Positions 37,704-46,477 of a DNA stretch of 64,000 nt are shown here, in pieces; position 1 is the first letter of the stretch; every line of letters starts with the position of its first letter. Both the position numbers and the translations under genes were made by a program. The DNA comes from DASRDZ01 sp035652335. GTDB taxonomy: Bacteria; Chloroflexota; Dormibacteria; Aeolococcales; Aeolococcaceae. The notes beneath the pieces are model-generated. The model saw only the letters and a list, made by a program, of their open reading frames with translations, made no database searches and was not told the origin of the DNA. The stretch covers positions 1 through 64,000 of the forward strand of contig DASRDZ010000071.1 in assembly GCA_035652335.1 (NCBI GenBank), given 5' to 3'.

Positions 37704-37724
37704 GCCTACACCTCCGTTGTAGGC
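37704..37724 (-). promoter_or_regulatory. Hairpin presenting the Shine-Dalgarno of the small acidic protein
   Basis: GCCTACA-ACGGAGG-TGTAGGC: a perfect 7-bp stem with GGAGG in the 7-nt loop, touching the ATG. It may tune translation within the polycistronic message. Confidence 0.4.
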
Positions 37725-39017
37725 TCACATGATATCGGTAGACACATCGAAGGTGGGGGGCCGCCGCCGTGAGAGGCGCCGCCGCGCCGCTCCCAGCACC
37801 CCCATGCGGACGGCGCCGTAGATCGCCGTCAGCACCGCCGAGCCGCCGGCGACGAGGAATGCCAGCCGGGTGCCGCCCCGGTCGGCCAGCCAGCCGGAGA
37901 GCAGGCCGCCGAGCGGCGCCGTGCCCATGAACACGTACATGTAGAGGGACATCACCCGGCCGCGCAGCTGGTCGGGGACCATCAGCTGCACGGTCGAGTT
38001 GCTGTTGGCGGTGTAGAGGGTGAAGCACACGCCGACCAGCACCAGCAGCACCACGGCGCCGGCCACCGTCGTCTGCGGTGCCAGCAGCAGCTCGAAGACG
38101 CCGAACCCCGCCGCCGCTGCGACGATCAGCGGCATCATCGCCCGCGCCATGGAGGCGGCGAGCAGGGCGCCGGCCAGGGCGCCGGCGCCGAAGGTGGCGC
38201 TGAGCAGGCCGAAGACCTCGGGGCCGCTGCGCAGGGTGCGCGAGGCCAGCAGCGGCAGCAGGACGTTGAAGTTGATGCCGACTGTGGCCACAACCAGCAG
38301 CATGGTGAGGACCAGGCTGACGCGGGGGGTCTGGCGAACGTAGCGCAGCCCGGCAAGGACGGCGTGCAGCATGCTCTCGCCGCGCTCGGCGCGGGCCACC
38401 GGGTAGAGCTCCTCCGGGCGCATCAGCAGCAGGCCGCCGAGCACGGCCAGGAAGCTCGCCGCGTTGATCACGAAGCAGATGCCGACGCCGGTGGTGGCGA
38501 TGATCAGCCCGCCGAGACCGGGCCCCATGATGCGCGAGGCGTTGAACAGCGAGGAGTTGAGCGCCACCGCGTTGGGCAGCTCGCGCCGCCCCACCATCTG
38601 GATGGTGAAGGACTGCCGGGCGGGCGTGTCGAGGACCAGGACCAGCCCGTTGGCCGCGGCGATGGCGTCGACCATCCACGGCTGCACGGCGTGCAGCAGC
38701 GCCAGCGCGCCCAGCGCCGCGGCGGTCAGCATCATCGCGCTCTGCGTCCCCAGCAGGACCCTGCGGTAGTCGAGCCGGTCGGTGAGCACGCCGCCGACCA
38801 GGCCCAGCACCGCGTACGGCCCGAACTGGCAGACCGCCAGCAGCCCGACCGCCACCGCCGAGTGGGTCAGCTCGACCACCAGCCAGGCCTGGGCGACGTT
38901 CTGCACCCAGGTGCCGGTGACCGAGATCACCTGGCCGCCGAAGTAGAGCCGGTAGTTGCGGTGCTTGCGCAGCGAGTCGAAGGTGCGCGCGTGGCGCAGC
39001 GACTGGACGGCGCTCAC
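37725..39017 (-). CDS. MFS exporter (MFS_3 / EntS-like)
   Basis: Encodes 430 residues with about 12 hydrophobic spans. N-terminal FDSLRKHRNYRLYFGGQVISVTGTWVQ and GVLTDRLDYRRVLL (motif A) are typical of the EntS-like MFS_3 group, along with NAVALNSSLFNASRIMGPGLGG and VPDQLRGRVMSLYMYVFMG. These export small molecules or drugs; the substrate is unknown. GTG overlaps the marR stop as GTGA, so it is coupled to its likely regulator. Confidence 0.9.
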   Translation of the reverse strand: MSAVQSLRHARTFDSLRKHRNYRLYFGGQVISVTGTWVQNVAQAWLVVELTHSAVAVGLLAVCQFGPYAVLGLVGGVLTDRLDYRRVLLGTQSAMMLTAAALGALALLHAVQPWMVDAIAAANGLVLVLDTPARQSFTIQMVGRRELPNAVALNSSLFNASRIMGPGLGGLIIATTGVGICFVINAASFLAVLGGLLLMRPEELYPVARAERGESMLHAVLAGLRYVRQTPRVSLVLTMLLVVATVGINFNVLLPLLASRTLRSGPEVFGLLSATFGAGALAGALLAASMARAMMPLIVAAAAGFGVFELLLAPQTTVAGAVVLLVLVGVCFTLYTANSNSTVQLMVPDQLRGRVMSLYMYVFMGTAPLGGLLSGWLADRGGTRLAFLVAGGSAVLTAIYGAVRMGVLGAARRRLSRRRPPTFDVSTDIM

Positions 39018-39460
39018 GGCTGCACCTCGGTGACCCGGGTGAGCGCGTCGAGGGCGGCGTCGAGCGCCTCCAGCTCCTCCGGTTCGAGGGCCTCCAGGCG
39101 CTTGGCCAGCCAGGCGGTGCGACGGCGGCGGACGTCCTCCAGCGCGCGCACCCCGGCGCGGGTGACGCGCAGCCCGACGCGGCGCCGGTCGCCCTCGCCG
39201 GAGCGCTCGCGCTCGACCAGGCCGGCGGCTGCGAGACGGTCGATGTGCCCGCTGATGCTGGCCGCTGAGATCCCCTCGTGGGCGGCCAGGGCGTTGACGC
39301 CGTACTCGGGATGGCCGTGGATGGCCGCCAGCAGCGAGGCCTGGCCGCCGGTCAGGCCGAGAGCGTGGGTCTCGCGGCGGAGCTGGCGGCTGAGCCGGAG
39401 CAGCACCGGGCGCAGGCGGTTGGCGACGAGGAGGGGATCGTGGGTGACTGCCGGGGTCAT
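39014..39460 (-). CDS. MarR-family transcriptional regulator
   Basis: Encodes 148 residues. Winged helix: GLTGGQASLLAAIHGH, VNALAAHEGISAASISGHIDRLAAAGLVERE (recognition helix), then the wing GEGDRRRVGLRVT. MarR proteins typically repress their own operon and an efflux pump and release DNA on ligand binding. Here the MFS gene overlaps it by 4 bases, and an inverted repeat overlaps its start. The -10 TATAGT ends 11 bases before the ATG. Confidence 0.92.
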   Translation of the reverse strand: MTPAVTHDPLLVANRLRPVLLRLSRQLRRETHALGLTGGQASLLAAIHGHPEYGVNALAAHEGISAASISGHIDRLAAAGLVERERSGEGDRRRVGLRVTRAGVRALEDVRRRRTAWLAKRLEALEPEELEALDAALDALTRVTEVQP

Positions 39461-39477
39461 TAGCTAGGCTAACTATA
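39460..39477 (-). promoter_or_regulatory. marR promoter and putative operator
   Basis: TATAGT (39477-39472) is the -10. TTAGC-TAG-GCTAA (39460-39472) is an inverted repeat covering the expected transcription start and touching the ATG, well placed for autorepression. Confidence 0.6.
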
Positions 39478-39823
39478 CACCGGCAGGGCGCGTCAGGAGG
39501 CTTGGGAGACTGGCCGGGGTGAGGGACGCCCTGGGGCAGGTCCGGGCGTCCCTCTTGCAGCCGGCGGGGGTATCAGGAGCTGGGCGCCGCCCCGCTGCGA
39601 GAGAGATGGAGCGTCGCGGGCACTCGAGCCAAGGCGGCCTGCAGGCTGGCGGCGGGCGCGGCAGGCGCGGCGTCAAGCACCACCGGAGTGGCCAGGGATT
39701 CCCTGCGCGACGCTCTCCCTATCACGCGACGATGCTGCTCCCGCGGTGCGAACGGATCCGTGACATCCCGTCACATGGCGGTGACGGCGCCGTCAGCGAC
39801 GATGAAGCCGCGTTGCTCCGCCG
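39461..39823. other. Intergenic region rich in inverted repeats
   Basis: 363 bp with no supported gene. It contains the marR promoter, a 10-bp-stem hairpin (39522-39553), GTGAC-ATCCC-GTCAC (39760-39774) and the 14-bp palindrome TGACGGCGCCGTCA (39782-39795). Confidence 0.55.
39522..39553 (-). terminator. Hairpin between lipoprotein and marR genes
   Basis: Perfect stem AGGGACGCCC / GGGCGTCCCT with a 12-nt loop. It may terminate the minus-strand lipoprotein transcript, though it lies about 270 bases after that stop and lacks a U-tract. Confidence 0.35.
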
Positions 39824-40477
39824 TTACGAGCCCGGGCAGGGAGGGGGCGCCGCGCTGTAGATCGAGGTCTGGCTGCCCTGCCCGGTGCAGGAGGTGTCGT
39901 CGGCCAGCCAGCCGGCGGCGGTGCGTCGCACCAGGAGGTCGATCTTCACCGTCGCCGCCGGGCCGAAGACGAGCACCACGTGGACCATCCACACGCTGGG
40001 GTCGGGCGTCTGGGTGACGCTGACCGACGAGGACTGCCAGGTGTTCTGGCAGCGGCAGAGCGGCTCGGCGCCCGGGGTGGGGTTGGCGTCGAGCCGCTGG
40101 GCCAGTCGCGCGGTCACCGGGCAGTTGTCGTAGTGGTGCTGGGTGGCCCCGCAGGCGTGGCCCGTCGCGGAGGGGAACAGGTAGGAGCCGTCGTCCGCCG
40201 CACCGTTGGCGTCGCTGGGCGGGATGTAGTACGGCGTCGGCTGCACCGAGGGCCCGGCCGGCGTCGGCGTCGGCGTGGGTGTGGGCGTCGGCTGTGCCGT
40301 CGGCGAGGGCGACGCGGCGGCCGTCGGGCTGGGCGTCCCGGTGGTGTCGGGACCTGCGGACTGGGAGGGGCCGGTGACCACCGCGGTGCGGTTGCCGGTG
40401 CCACCGCCGCAGCCGGCCACCGCCAGTGCGGCGAGGAGGGCGACGAGGGGTGTGGCGTGCCGCCGGGCCGAGTGCAT
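39824..40477 (-). CDS. Lipoprotein with Pro/Thr linker
   Basis: Encodes 217 residues. The lipobox is LAVAGC at the end of a short signal peptide. A low-complexity PTPTPTP / SPSPT linker of about 50 residues follows, then a globular domain with two cysteine pairs (HACGATQHHYDNC, LCRC) and strands VWMVHVVLVFGPAATVKIDLLVRR. It is anchored outside the membrane; function unknown. The ATG at 40477 has no Shine-Dalgarno; the extended -10 TGCTACAGT ends 8 bases before it. Confidence 0.78.
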   Translation of the reverse strand: MHSARRHATPLVALLAALAVAGCGGGTGNRTAVVTGPSQSAGPDTTGTPSPTAAASPSPTAQPTPTPTPTPTPAGPSVQPTPYYIPPSDANGAADDGSYLFPSATGHACGATQHHYDNCPVTARLAQRLDANPTPGAEPLCRCQNTWQSSSVSVTQTPDPSVWMVHVVLVFGPAATVKIDLLVRRTAAGWLADDTSCTGQGSQTSIYSAAPPPCPGS

Positions 40478-40485
40478 CGCCGCGG

Positions 40486-40494
40486 ACTGTAGCA
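40486..40494 (-). promoter_or_regulatory. Extended -10 TGCTACAGT of the lipoprotein gene
   Basis: Same form as the DUF222 promoter. It ends 8 bases before the ATG. Confidence 0.55.
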
Positions 40495-40615
40495 GCAGGC
40501 GATGTGCCGCATTCCGTATCGTCCCCCGACTGACGAGGGGCACACCTTGACCGTCCGCGGAGCCGTGGGGGAGCATCGGTTCGCCGCGGCGGAGCAGGGC
40601 TGACGCGAGGAATCG

Positions 40616-41305
40616 ATGCCGTTCTGGAAGCGAGGCAGGGACAGCGGGGAGCCCGAGGCGGAGGCGCCCGCGCCGCAGCACGCCGGCACGCTGCCGTGCT
40701 CGGAGCGCGACTGCCCCAACCAGACCGGCGAGGCCTGCGCCTACGTCGACCGCCGCCAGCGCAGCTGCGGCACCGCCTGGTGTCCCGACCACCAGAGCGT
40801 GGTCGGCGGCACCGTCTACTGCAGGCGCCACGCCGGGGTGGTGCGCGCCCTCTCCGGGCAGGCGCAGTCGGTCATGCCCGACCTGGAGAACCGCGCCCCC
40901 TCCCTGGTCAACTGGGTGGGACGCGACGTCGAGCAGGTGATCCAGGACATCGTCACCGGCTACCGCGCCGAGCTGGGCACCGACCATCTCGTCGCCGACC
41001 CGGTGCACCTCGTCTTCCTGGGGCCCGAACGGGCGCGGGTGTGGGAGCGCTCCTGGAAGCTCGTCGACCACACCGGCTGGTCGCTGCGCGTCGCCCTGGA
41101 GGTGGACGAGCTCCGCGACACCGAGGTTGCGGTCAGGGTTGGCCGCAACGTGGTGGCCCGGATGACCCCGCCCTGGATCGACGCGCGCCGGCGCGGGGAG
41201 GTGGTCGCGCCGGAGGTCGACGCGGAGCAGCGCGCCGAGTTCTATCGCGGGATCGCGGCGGCGGTCGCCTCCGCCATCGAGCACGAGCTGGCGGTGCGCC
41301 GGTAG
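40616..41305 (+). CDS. Cysteine-rich hypothetical protein
   Basis: Encodes 229 residues. The N-terminal third carries Cys/His pairs that look like a zinc-binding module: CSERDCPNQTGEAC, then SCGTAWCPDH and YCRRH. The remainder is helical plus beta (GRDVEQVIQDIVTGYRAEL, LVDHTGWSLRVALEVDELRDTEVAV). GAGGAA lies 5-6 bases before the ATG. No signal peptide is seen, so it is cytoplasmic. I do not recognise the family. Confidence 0.72.
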   Translation: MPFWKRGRDSGEPEAEAPAPQHAGTLPCSERDCPNQTGEACAYVDRRQRSCGTAWCPDHQSVVGGTVYCRRHAGVVRALSGQAQSVMPDLENRAPSLVNWVGRDVEQVIQDIVTGYRAELGTDHLVADPVHLVFLGPERARVWERSWKLVDHTGWSLRVALEVDELRDTEVAVRVGRNVVARMTPPWIDARRRGEVVAPEVDAEQRAEFYRGIAAAVASAIEHELAVRR

Positions 41306-41324
41306 CCCGCTCGGGCAAAAGGAA

Positions 41325-41366
41325 GAGGGCCGAACCGGCTCCGTCTCCGAAGCCGATCCAGCCCTC
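41325..41366. terminator. Two-part hairpin between convergent genes
   Basis: Outer stem GAGGGC/GCCCTC and inner stem CGGCT/AGCCG, separated by an internal loop, between stops at 41305 and 41488. Probably bidirectional. Confidence 0.5.
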
Positions 41367-41487
41367 GCGACGCCCCCGTTCCGTCAATCCGGCACCGCTT
41401 ACGGCACGCGATGCGCGCCCGCTGCATGCCGTCGGGTGACGGCGAGCCTTGCCGTATTCGGGTGTGCGTCGGTTGGTCGCGTGGTGA

Positions 41488-42108
41488 CTACTGGCCGCCG
41501 CCCACCATGGCCGGGCGACCTGCGCTGACCTTCTGGGTGACCTCGTGCCTGCGGCGCATCGAGAGGATCTCGAAGACCAGGGCTGCGAAGACCGCGAAGG
41601 CGGCGACGGTCAGGCCGATGGCGGCGTAGAAGGCGTACTGGCCGACGGTCCACCAGCCGTAGGCGTTGAGCAGCAGGCCGCGGAGCGTCTCACCCATGAA
41701 CAGCGTGGTGCGCTGCCCGCTGAGCGTCGAGATGGTGCTCGCCGGCGTGTTGGGGTTGGCCTGCGCGGCGATCAGCGCGCCGCTCACCTGCGAGTAGGTC
41801 TGGCCCTTGGCCACGCCCTGCAGGTGCACGTAGATGTAGTTGTTGGCGTAGGCCTCGGCCTGGTCGCCGGTGGACATCGCCTGGCCCGCGTACGGCAGCA
41901 GGGCGTTGTAGTGGTCGGCACCCAGCGTCTTGGCGTCGAAGCCGGCCGAGCCGACGGTGGGGAAGGTGATCTTCTGCGCGGTCAGCTCGGTCGTCACCTG
42001 GTTGTGCACGAACGAGTTGCCCCAGAACAGGAAGCCGGCGACGAAGCCGAGGATCCCGATGAGGCCGACCTGGAGAACGAAGATTCTCCAGCGGATTCCC
42101 CTTGTCAT
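41488..42108 (-). CDS. Two-span membrane protein of unknown function
   Basis: Encodes 206 residues. The first membrane helix is near the N-terminus (IFVLQVGLIGILGFVAGFLFWG). An extracytoplasmic helical segment of about 105 residues follows (FVHNQVTTELTAQK, ADHYNALLPYAGQAMSTGDQAEAYANNYI). The second helix is YAFYAAIGLTVAAFAVFAALVF, with a basic cytoplasmic tail. The layout resembles small receptors such as four-helix sensor heads, but no signalling domain is attached. The ATG at 42108 has AGGA upstream; the open frame reaches 42186. Confidence 0.75.
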   Translation of the reverse strand: MTRGIRWRIFVLQVGLIGILGFVAGFLFWGNSFVHNQVTTELTAQKITFPTVGSAGFDAKTLGADHYNALLPYAGQAMSTGDQAEAYANNYIYVHLQGVAKGQTYSQVSGALIAAQANPNTPASTISTLSGQRTTLFMGETLRGLLLNAYGWWTVGQYAFYAAIGLTVAAFAVFAALVFEILSMRRRHEVTQKVSAGRPAMVGGGQ

Positions 42109-42351
42109 GGCGGTTGTCCTCACTGTCGAGCGTGGATGCCCGTGATTCGAGTGATCTGAAGCGCGGGCGCGATTCGAGGACATCATCTCGACACCCGGCC
42201 CGGCGCACCACGTGCGACGGTCACCAACCTGCGGGTGACCAAGGGCACTGCCACCCGGGACATCGCCGCGTCCGCATGGGCCGGAGGGCCCGAATGCGAG
42301 GCGCCGGGCAGCGCAATACCCGGGCCGGACCGGGCGTCTCCACTGCTAGCC

Positions 42352-45300
42352 ATGCTCAGTCGCACCCGTACCACCGCCCTGGTCACCACGTCCCTCATCG
42401 CCCTGGGGGCGGCGCTCACCGTCTCCGGCCCGGCGCCGGCCGCGACCGCGCAGCAGACGGCGGCCGCCCGTGCCGCCGCCCTCGGCAACGCGCTGCGCAA
42501 CGGGCGCGGCGCCACCGACCCCGACGTCGCCAACCTGGCGGCGCGCAGCCAGGGCGTGCTCACCTCGATCGCCAACCAGCAGTCGATCGCCCAGCGCAAC
42601 GCCATCATCGCCGCGGGCGGCGACCTCGGCGGCACCTGGCATCGCGACGGCGCTCCACCCATCCTCAACGACACCAGCGACTACGCGCCGGTGAGCGGGG
42701 TGCCCACCTTCAGCGGCCGCGTGGCCGACTTCGCGGTCACTCCCGACGGCAGCGCGCTGTGGGTCGGCGTCGGCCTCGGCGGCGTCTACGAGACAGGTGA
42801 CCTCGGCGCGCACTGGCGGCCGCTCACCGACGGGCTGCCCAACACCACCACCGGCGCGGTCGCGTACTCGACGGCGCAGGGCGGCACCCTGTTCGACGGC
42901 ACCGGCGACTACGACGGCGGCTTCCTCGGCCTCGGCGTCTGGCGCAGCACCGACGACGGGGCGCACTGGACCCGGGCCGCGGGCGTCCCCGACGGGCTGA
43001 TGACCTCGCGCATCGCCGTCGACCCGACCAATCCCAGCACCGTCTACGCCGCCACCAACCGCGGCCTGTTCCGCTCCACCGACGACGGCGCCGACTTCGT
43101 CAACGTCGACCTGCCCACCCCGGGCACCGGCGGGACGCTGGCCAGCTGCGCCGGCGACATGTCCCATCCCGAGTGCGCCCTGGCCAACGTGGTCAGCGAC
43201 GTCATCGTGCGTCCCGGGGACGCCGGCGACAGGGGTGGCGAGGTGCTGGCGGCGGTGGGCTGGGAGCGCGGCATGCACCACACCTCGCAGGGTTGGTACA
43301 ACTCGCTCGGCAACGGCCTCTACACCTCGCCGACCGGCGCGCCCGGCAGCTTCACCAACACCAACGCGTCGAGCAACGGCTTCACGGCGCAGTCGCACAT
43401 CGGGCGGGTCAGCCTGAGCGCCGCCACCGGCGCCGGCCAGAACCACGACGTCGTCTGGGCGATGGTCGAGGACGCGCAGAAGGAGAACGGCAACTTCCCC
43501 GTCGTCGACCCGCCGAAGGGCGCGCCCGAGGGCCTGTGCGGCACCGCGCACTGCTACAACACGCTGCTCGACAACATCTACGAGTCCACCGACTTCGGCA
43601 AGACCTGGCACGCCAAGCTGCCGCCCGCCGAGACCCTCGGCGTGTCCTGCCCGGTGACCTCCACCGACCAGTGCCTGCTGCTCACCACGCCGGTCCCCGT
43701 CGTCGGCGCCAGCTACGCGCCCGGCGTGCAGGCGTTCTACAACAACTACATCCGCATCGACCCCACCGCCACCGCCGCGGACGGCACGCCGACGCGCATC
43801 ATCTTCGGCCTCGAGGAGCTGTGGGAGATCAACCTCGACGATCCTGCCAACAGCAACCCCAGCGGCATCGTGGTGCCCAGGACCATCGGACGCTACTTCG
43901 GCGGCAACTTCTGCCCCGCCACCGAGAACCTCACCGTCGGCCCTGTCGACACCGGGCAGCTCCCCTGCCCGACGCAGAACGACGCGCCGACGACCACGCA
44001 CCCCGACCAGCATCGCGGCATCTTCGTCCCCGACGGCAGCGGCGGGGTCACCTACTTCGCCGGTGACGACGGCGGCGTGTTCTCGCAGCACGTGGCGGCG
44101 AGCCAGGACTTCGCCAACAACGGCTGGGCCAAGGGCGACAACCTCGACCTGCCGACCACGCTCAACTACGACCTCGCCGTGTCCGGCGACGGCACCGTCT
44201 ACACCGGCCTGCAGGACAACGGCGAGGTGCGCATCGAGCCCACCGGCCGCATGGTCGAGGTCTTCGGCGGCGACGCCTTCTACAGCGCCACCGATCCCGC
44301 CAACAGCAAGGTGGTCTACGAGGAGTACACCGCCGGCAACATGAGCGTCTCCACCGACGGCGGCCACACCTGGACCAACATCAACCCGGGCCTCACCTCG
44401 CCGCAGTTCGCCACGCCGTTCGCCATGGATCCCACCGACGCCAACCACCTGATCACGGCGGGCAACGACATCCAGGAGACGGTGTCCGGCCCCAACACCA
44501 CGGTCAACCCGACGCTGAGCGGCGCGCCCAGCCCGACGGCGTCGACCGACTGGACCGTCGTCTACAACCTGCCCACCGCGCCCGACGGCAACAACGACTC
44601 GACCACCGCCGTCGACGTGCGCGGGGACGACGCCTACGTCGGCTTCTGCGAGCCCTGCTACGTCCCCTCCACGGTCGCCAACTTCCAGAGCGGCATCGCC
44701 ACCAACGTCGGCGGCAGCGCCCCGCCGCAGAAGATGACCGGCAACGGCTGGCACGTCGCCACCGCCGCGGGCCTGCCGCAGCGCTACGTCACATCCGTGC
44801 GCATGGACCCGGCCAGCCCGAGCACGGTGTTCGTCACCCTGGCCGACTACCTGCCGACATCGGTCGAGTACCGCCAGCCCGGCGTGCTCGGCGACTCGAC
44901 GGCGAAGCTGGGCAGCGGCCACGTGTTCATGTCGACCGACGCCGGCGAGCACTTCACCGACATCTCCGCCAACCTTCCCGACGCCCCCGCCGACTGGGTG
45001 ATCGTGCGCGGCAATCAGCTCATCGTCTCCACCAACACCGGCGTCTACATGAGCCGCGACCTCAGCGGCGGGAGCTGGTCGCTGCTCGGCGGCACGCAGC
45101 TGCCGGTGACCCACATGGCCACCGTCCAGCTCCAGCCCGGCAACCCCAACCGGCTCTTCGCCGCCACCTACGGCATGGGCGTGTGGGAGTACGACTTCCC
45201 CGCCGCGCACCAGGTCTCGGCGAGCACGGTGACGTCGAGCAGCCCGACCACGGCCAGGGCCCTCCCCAACACGTCGGCCGCGGAGGGCGCGCTGCGCCCG

Positions 45301-45384
45301 GCGGGGATGGCCGCGACGGCGGGGCTGCTCGGTGGCTGGGTGGCGCTGCGCCGGCGCAGCAGGCGGCGGGGCCGGGCCGGCTAG
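42352..45384 (+). CDS. Secreted BNR/sortilin-type beta-propeller protein with C-terminal sorting-like tail
   Basis: Encodes 1010 residues. The signal peptide is MLSRTRTTALVTTSLIALGAAL. The body has repeated Asp-box (BNR) motifs: STDDGAHWTR, STDDGADF, STDGGHTWTN and STDAGEHFT, with YETGDLGAHW, as in Vps10/sortilin and glycosidase-type propellers. The C-terminus reads LPNTS (971-975), then a hydrophobic stretch and an Arg-rich tail (RRRSRRRGRAG), the order of a sortase signal. Possible roles are glycan or peptide binding or hydrolysis at the surface. Its stop shares CTAG with the convergent small membrane protein. Confidence 0.82.
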   Translation: MLSRTRTTALVTTSLIALGAALTVSGPAPAATAQQTAAARAAALGNALRNGRGATDPDVANLAARSQGVLTSIANQQSIAQRNAIIAAGGDLGGTWHRDGAPPILNDTSDYAPVSGVPTFSGRVADFAVTPDGSALWVGVGLGGVYETGDLGAHWRPLTDGLPNTTTGAVAYSTAQGGTLFDGTGDYDGGFLGLGVWRSTDDGAHWTRAAGVPDGLMTSRIAVDPTNPSTVYAATNRGLFRSTDDGADFVNVDLPTPGTGGTLASCAGDMSHPECALANVVSDVIVRPGDAGDRGGEVLAAVGWERGMHHTSQGWYNSLGNGLYTSPTGAPGSFTNTNASSNGFTAQSHIGRVSLSAATGAGQNHDVVWAMVEDAQKENGNFPVVDPPKGAPEGLCGTAHCYNTLLDNIYESTDFGKTWHAKLPPAETLGVSCPVTSTDQCLLLTTPVPVVGASYAPGVQAFYNNYIRIDPTATAADGTPTRIIFGLEELWEINLDDPANSNPSGIVVPRTIGRYFGGNFCPATENLTVGPVDTGQLPCPTQNDAPTTTHPDQHRGIFVPDGSGGVTYFAGDDGGVFSQHVAASQDFANNGWAKGDNLDLPTTLNYDLAVSGDGTVYTGLQDNGEVRIEPTGRMVEVFGGDAFYSATDPANSKVVYEEYTAGNMSVSTDGGHTWTNINPGLTSPQFATPFAMDPTDANHLITAGNDIQETVSGPNTTVNPTLSGAPSPTASTDWTVVYNLPTAPDGNNDSTTAVDVRGDDAYVGFCEPCYVPSTVANFQSGIATNVGGSAPPQKMTGNGWHVATAAGLPQRYVTSVRMDPASPSTVFVTLADYLPTSVEYRQPGVLGDSTAKLGSGHVFMSTDAGEHFTDISANLPDAPADWVIVRGNQLIVSTNTGVYMSRDLSGGSWSLLGGTQLPVTHMATVQLQPGNPNRLFAATYGMGVWEYDFPAAHQVSASTVTSSSPTTARALPNTSAAEGALRPAGMAATAGLLGGWVALRRRSRRRGRAG

Positions 45385-45713
45385 CGGGAGGCGACGGCCC
45401 CGGCCAGCGCGGCACTGCCGAGGGCGGCGCCGACCCAGACGCGCGGCCCGGCGATGCGGTGCTTGAGATGCACGCCGAGCATGGCGAGCTGCCCCGCTGC
45501 GTTCACCGACGCCAGCGCCAGGGTGCGCCCGCTGGCCCGGCCGCCGCGGTCGCGCTTCGACGACGCGGCCACGGCGAGCCACAGCCCGAGCGCCGCCACG
45601 CTGCCGGCGGCGCGCTGCGGCGCGGTGCGGAAGAGCTGGCGGCGCGCGGCCAGGAAGCTGCCGGTGTCGGCGGCGCCGGCGAGGGCGGCGGTCTGCGTCA
45701 GTGCTGCGGGCAT
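45381..45713 (-). CDS. Small membrane protein
   Basis: Encodes 110 residues. Two or three hydrophobic segments (AAGSVAALGLWLAVAASS, LALASVNAAGQLAMLGVHL, WVGAALGSAALAGAV) alternate with basic loops (KRDRGGR, LKHRIAGPR). AGGAG lies 8 bases before the ATG. It follows the PIG-L gene by 11 bases on the same strand, so they probably form an operon. Function unknown. Confidence 0.72.
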   Translation of the reverse strand: MPAALTQTAALAGAADTGSFLAARRQLFRTAPQRAAGSVAALGLWLAVAASSKRDRGGRASGRTLALASVNAAGQLAMLGVHLKHRIAGPRVWVGAALGSAALAGAVASR

Positions 45714-45724
45714 GTGGGGTGCTC

Positions 45725-46450
45725 CTAGGCGGTGGGGACGATGCGGAAGGCTTCGGCGAGCCGGCCCTCGGGCAGCCCGTGCGACTGCGCGGTGGCCGAC
45801 ATCCAGCCGCGCAGCATCTCCTCGAGGTCGTGGCGGTGGCCCACCTGGGAGACGTGGCTGCGCAGCGCCGCCACCTTGCGGTCGAAGGTGTCGGTGACGT
45901 CGACGACGGCGTCGGGATCCGGACCGCCCATCAGCCACACCTCGGGCACCACGTGCTCCTTCCATCCCTCCTCGAGGAGCTCCGGGTGCGCGAAGGGGTT
46001 GCGCGCGTCGGGGTAGACCGCGCAGAGCGTCGCCTCGCCGCAGGCGAGGTGGTCGGGGTGGCTGGCGAAGATGCGCTGGAAGTTGCGCACCGGCGACTGG
46101 GCGACGACGCGCTGCGGGCGGACCTGCCGGATCACCCGGGCGATGTCGCGGCGCAGCTCGATGCTGGCGACGAGCCGTCCGTCGGGATGGCCGAGGAAGT
46201 GCAGGTCGCTGACGCCGACCTTCGACGCCGCGGTGGTCTGCTCCTCGCGGCGCAGCTTGGCCATGCCGGCGCGGGTCATGCCTTCGTCGAAGCCGCCCGC
46301 GTCGCCGTCGGTGACGATGCAGTAGGAGACCTGCACACCGGCGGCGGTCCAGGCCGCGATGCTGGCGGCGGCACCGAAGTCGACGTCGTCGGGGTGCGCG
46401 GCGACGACCAGGATGCGCTCCAGGGGGACCTGCACCGTCTGCTGGGTCAT
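45725..46450 (-). CDS. PIG-L (LmbE/MshB-type) deacetylase
   Basis: Encodes 241 residues. Zinc-site motif AHPDDVDFG near the N-terminus and the second ligand HPDH (ASHPDHLACGEA). The family de-N-acetylates GlcNAc-linked substrates: the mycothiol precursor in MshB, bacillithiol in BshB, and lipid-linked sugars. Which applies here is undetermined; no mycothiol genes lie nearby. The ATG lacks a Shine-Dalgarno; TAGGAT ends 8 bases before it. Confidence 0.88.
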   Translation of the reverse strand: MTQQTVQVPLERILVVAAHPDDVDFGAAASIAAWTAAGVQVSYCIVTDGDAGGFDEGMTRAGMAKLRREEQTTAASKVGVSDLHFLGHPDGRLVASIELRRDIARVIRQVRPQRVVAQSPVRNFQRIFASHPDHLACGEATLCAVYPDARNPFAHPELLEEGWKEHVVPEVWLMGGPDPDAVVDVTDTFDRKVAALRSHVSQVGHRHDLEEMLRGWMSATAQSHGLPEGRLAEAFRIVPTA

Positions 46451-46458
46451 GTGGGCGC

Positions 46459-46464
46459 ATCCTA
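46459..46464 (-). promoter_or_regulatory. Putative -10 (TAGGAT) of the PIG-L gene
   Basis: Ends 8 bases before the ATG at 46450 and 13 bases after the preceding acylase stop at 46478. Confidence 0.45.
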
Positions 46465-46477
46465 CCGAGGGACGCGG

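Noticed and set aside
39519..39860. Possible 113-codon plus-strand gene
   Set aside because: Codon use is unlike real genes here, there is no ribosome site or -10 at the start, and it covers several dyads and the antisense end of the lipoprotein gene.
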